From NCBI GenBank assembly GCA_028714955.1, contig JAQTLK010000017.1:1-32371 (forward strand): a DNA stretch of 32,371 nucleotides, in the 5' to 3' direction. Both the position numbers and the translations under genes were made by a program. Shown here in pieces: positions 31,488-32,371 of this stretch. The stretch's first letter is position 1. Each line of letters begins with the position of its first letter. The notes under the pieces were generated by a model. That model had not been told where the DNA came from. It searched no databases and saw nothing but the letters and a program-made list of their open reading frames with translations. The stretch comes from Sulfuricella sp. GTDB taxonomy: Bacteria > Pseudomonadota > Gammaproteobacteria > Burkholderiales > Sulfuricellaceae.

Positions 31488-32371
31488 ATGACCTTCAAAG
31501 AAAACCAGTCCCAATTCCAGATGATCGACGTGACGCTGATTGATCCGAGTCCGGCCAATCCGCGACAGCATATTGACGAGACCACCCTCAAGGGCCTAGC
31601 CAATTCCATCCAGAAGAAAGGACTTATCCACCCCCTGCTGGTTCAGCCTGCCAACGCTTCCGGGCGCCATACCCTCATCGTCGGCGAACGCCGCTGGCGG
31701 GCCGCCGTCATGGCCGGTGAAAAAACGGTGCCTGCCTTGATCCGCTCTTGCGATCCCAATGAGGTCCTGGAAGTGCAGGTTTTTGAAAACATGGGCTTGG
31801 GCATGCGCGCCCCACTGGATCCGCGTGACATGGCCAACGCCATCCAAACCATCGCTGAACGCTTCGACACACGGGAAACGGCGGCGGATCACTTTGGTGG
31901 AACGCCCAATTGGCTCAACCAAGCAACCGCCGCCGCTAAAGCCAATCTCTCTCCCAAAATCACCGCCCTGCTCGATTCCGGGAAGATTTCCAGCACCGGC
32001 GCCGCGATCCAGTTGGAAAAACTGGCTCAGAAAAACGAAGCGAAGGCAGAGTCCCTGATCGGTCAAATCGAGCAGATGCCTGAAGGGGAAAAGGTAGCCA
32101 AGAAAGTTGTGGATAGAGCACTCTCCGAAGAAGGTGGCAGGCGCAAGAAAAAGGGAGAAGCAGCAACCACCATAGTGGCATCAGACCAGGATTCCGACAC
32201 CCCGCCTTGGGACGAGGCACCCTCTTCCTCTGCCACCAGCTCCCGTAGACTCAATCCCGGCAAGGTAAAGATGGTGGCCAACATTCTCGGCTTGGCCGAT
32301 GGCGACGAGGAAGAAATACTGGTCAGGTTGATTGATGAATTTCTGGCGCTGAAGGGGGAAGGGAATCCTCC
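31488..32371 (+). CDS. ParB/RepB/Spo0J-family partition protein (3' end outside window)
   Basis: The frame stays open to the right edge, giving at least 294 residues. The N-terminal ParB domain is clear: LIDPSPANPRQHID, then LANSIQKKGLIHPLLVQP and the nucleotide-binding block GERRWRAA at residues 66-73, followed by ENMGLGMRAPLDP and a helix-turn-helix region. After that comes a Lys/Ser/Pro-rich linker and the start of a last helical domain. ATG 31488 is the first start after an in-frame TAA at 31449. ParB proteins load on parS sites for DNA partition; accessory copies occur on plasmids and integrative elements and may also regulate transcription. The ENxxR-type block differs from chromosomal ParB, so a plasmid or element role is more likely. 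Confidence 0.88.
   Translation, partial: MTFKENQSQFQMIDVTLIDPSPANPRQHIDETTLKGLANSIQKKGLIHPLLVQPANASGRHTLIVGERRWRAAVMAGEKTVPALIRSCDPNEVLEVQVFENMGLGMRAPLDPRDMANAIQTIAERFDTRETAADHFGGTPNWLNQATAAAKANLSPKITALLDSGKISSTGAAIQLEKLAQKNEAKAESLIGQIEQMPEGEKVAKKVVDRALSEEGGRRKKKGEAATTIVASDQDSDTPPWDEAPSSSATSSRRLNPGKVKMVANILGLADGDEEEILVRLIDEFLALKGEGNP

Overview
The window is a proteobacterial accessory (defence) island, probably on a plasmid or integrative element. Gene style and the REP-type palindromes inside pglX suggest a beta- or gammaproteobacterium; this host call is inference. Every confident gene is on the + strand. A ParB-like partition gene, cut by the right edge, supports a mobile or plasmid-borne setting. 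There is no rRNA, tRNA, CRISPR array, transposase or integrase that I can support.

Layout. 1-1258: a long non-coding stretch with several perfect palindromes and one doubtful 40-aa membrane ORF. 1259-4789: an oversized NAD+-dependent DNA ligase with order ligase core / BRCT / WGR / BRCT / DUF1963-like domain. 4964-10555: a 1863-aa protein made almost entirely of ankyrin repeats. 10622-25586: a complete type 1 BREX operon in canonical order, brxA-brxB-brxC-pglX-pglZ-brxL, with two extra genes between pglX and pglZ: a HEPN-like protein with an R-x4-H motif, and a DUF1016/YhcG-type PD-(D/E)XK nuclease. 25693-26547: a stand-alone, AT-rich DUF1963-like protein related to the C-terminal domain of the ligase. 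26613-31335: a YhaO/YhaN pair, relatives of SbcD/SbcC (metallophosphoesterase nuclease plus coiled-coil SMC-like ATPase). 31488-end: ParB-like gene, partial.

How it may work. The BREX core (PglX N6-adenine methylase, PglZ alkaline-phosphatase-fold protein, BrxC large ATPase, BrxL AAA+ protein, BrxA and BrxB) marks host DNA and blocks phage. The embedded HEPN and PDDEXK genes overlap their neighbours by 4-8 bases, so they should be translated with the operon and may be added effectors. The flanking genes look like a DNA-end recognition, processing and sealing kit: BRCT and WGR domains on a ligase, and an SbcCD-like pair. Two related DUF1963-like domains sit on either side of the BREX operon, one fused to the ligase and one free, which hints that the flanks and the core form one extended system. 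That link is inference.

The most interesting points are the ligase fusion and its shared domain, a pair of REP-like palindromes carried in frame inside pglX, a low-GC target-recognition segment in pglX that looks exchanged, and the HEPN cassette whose ends copy the pglX junction.
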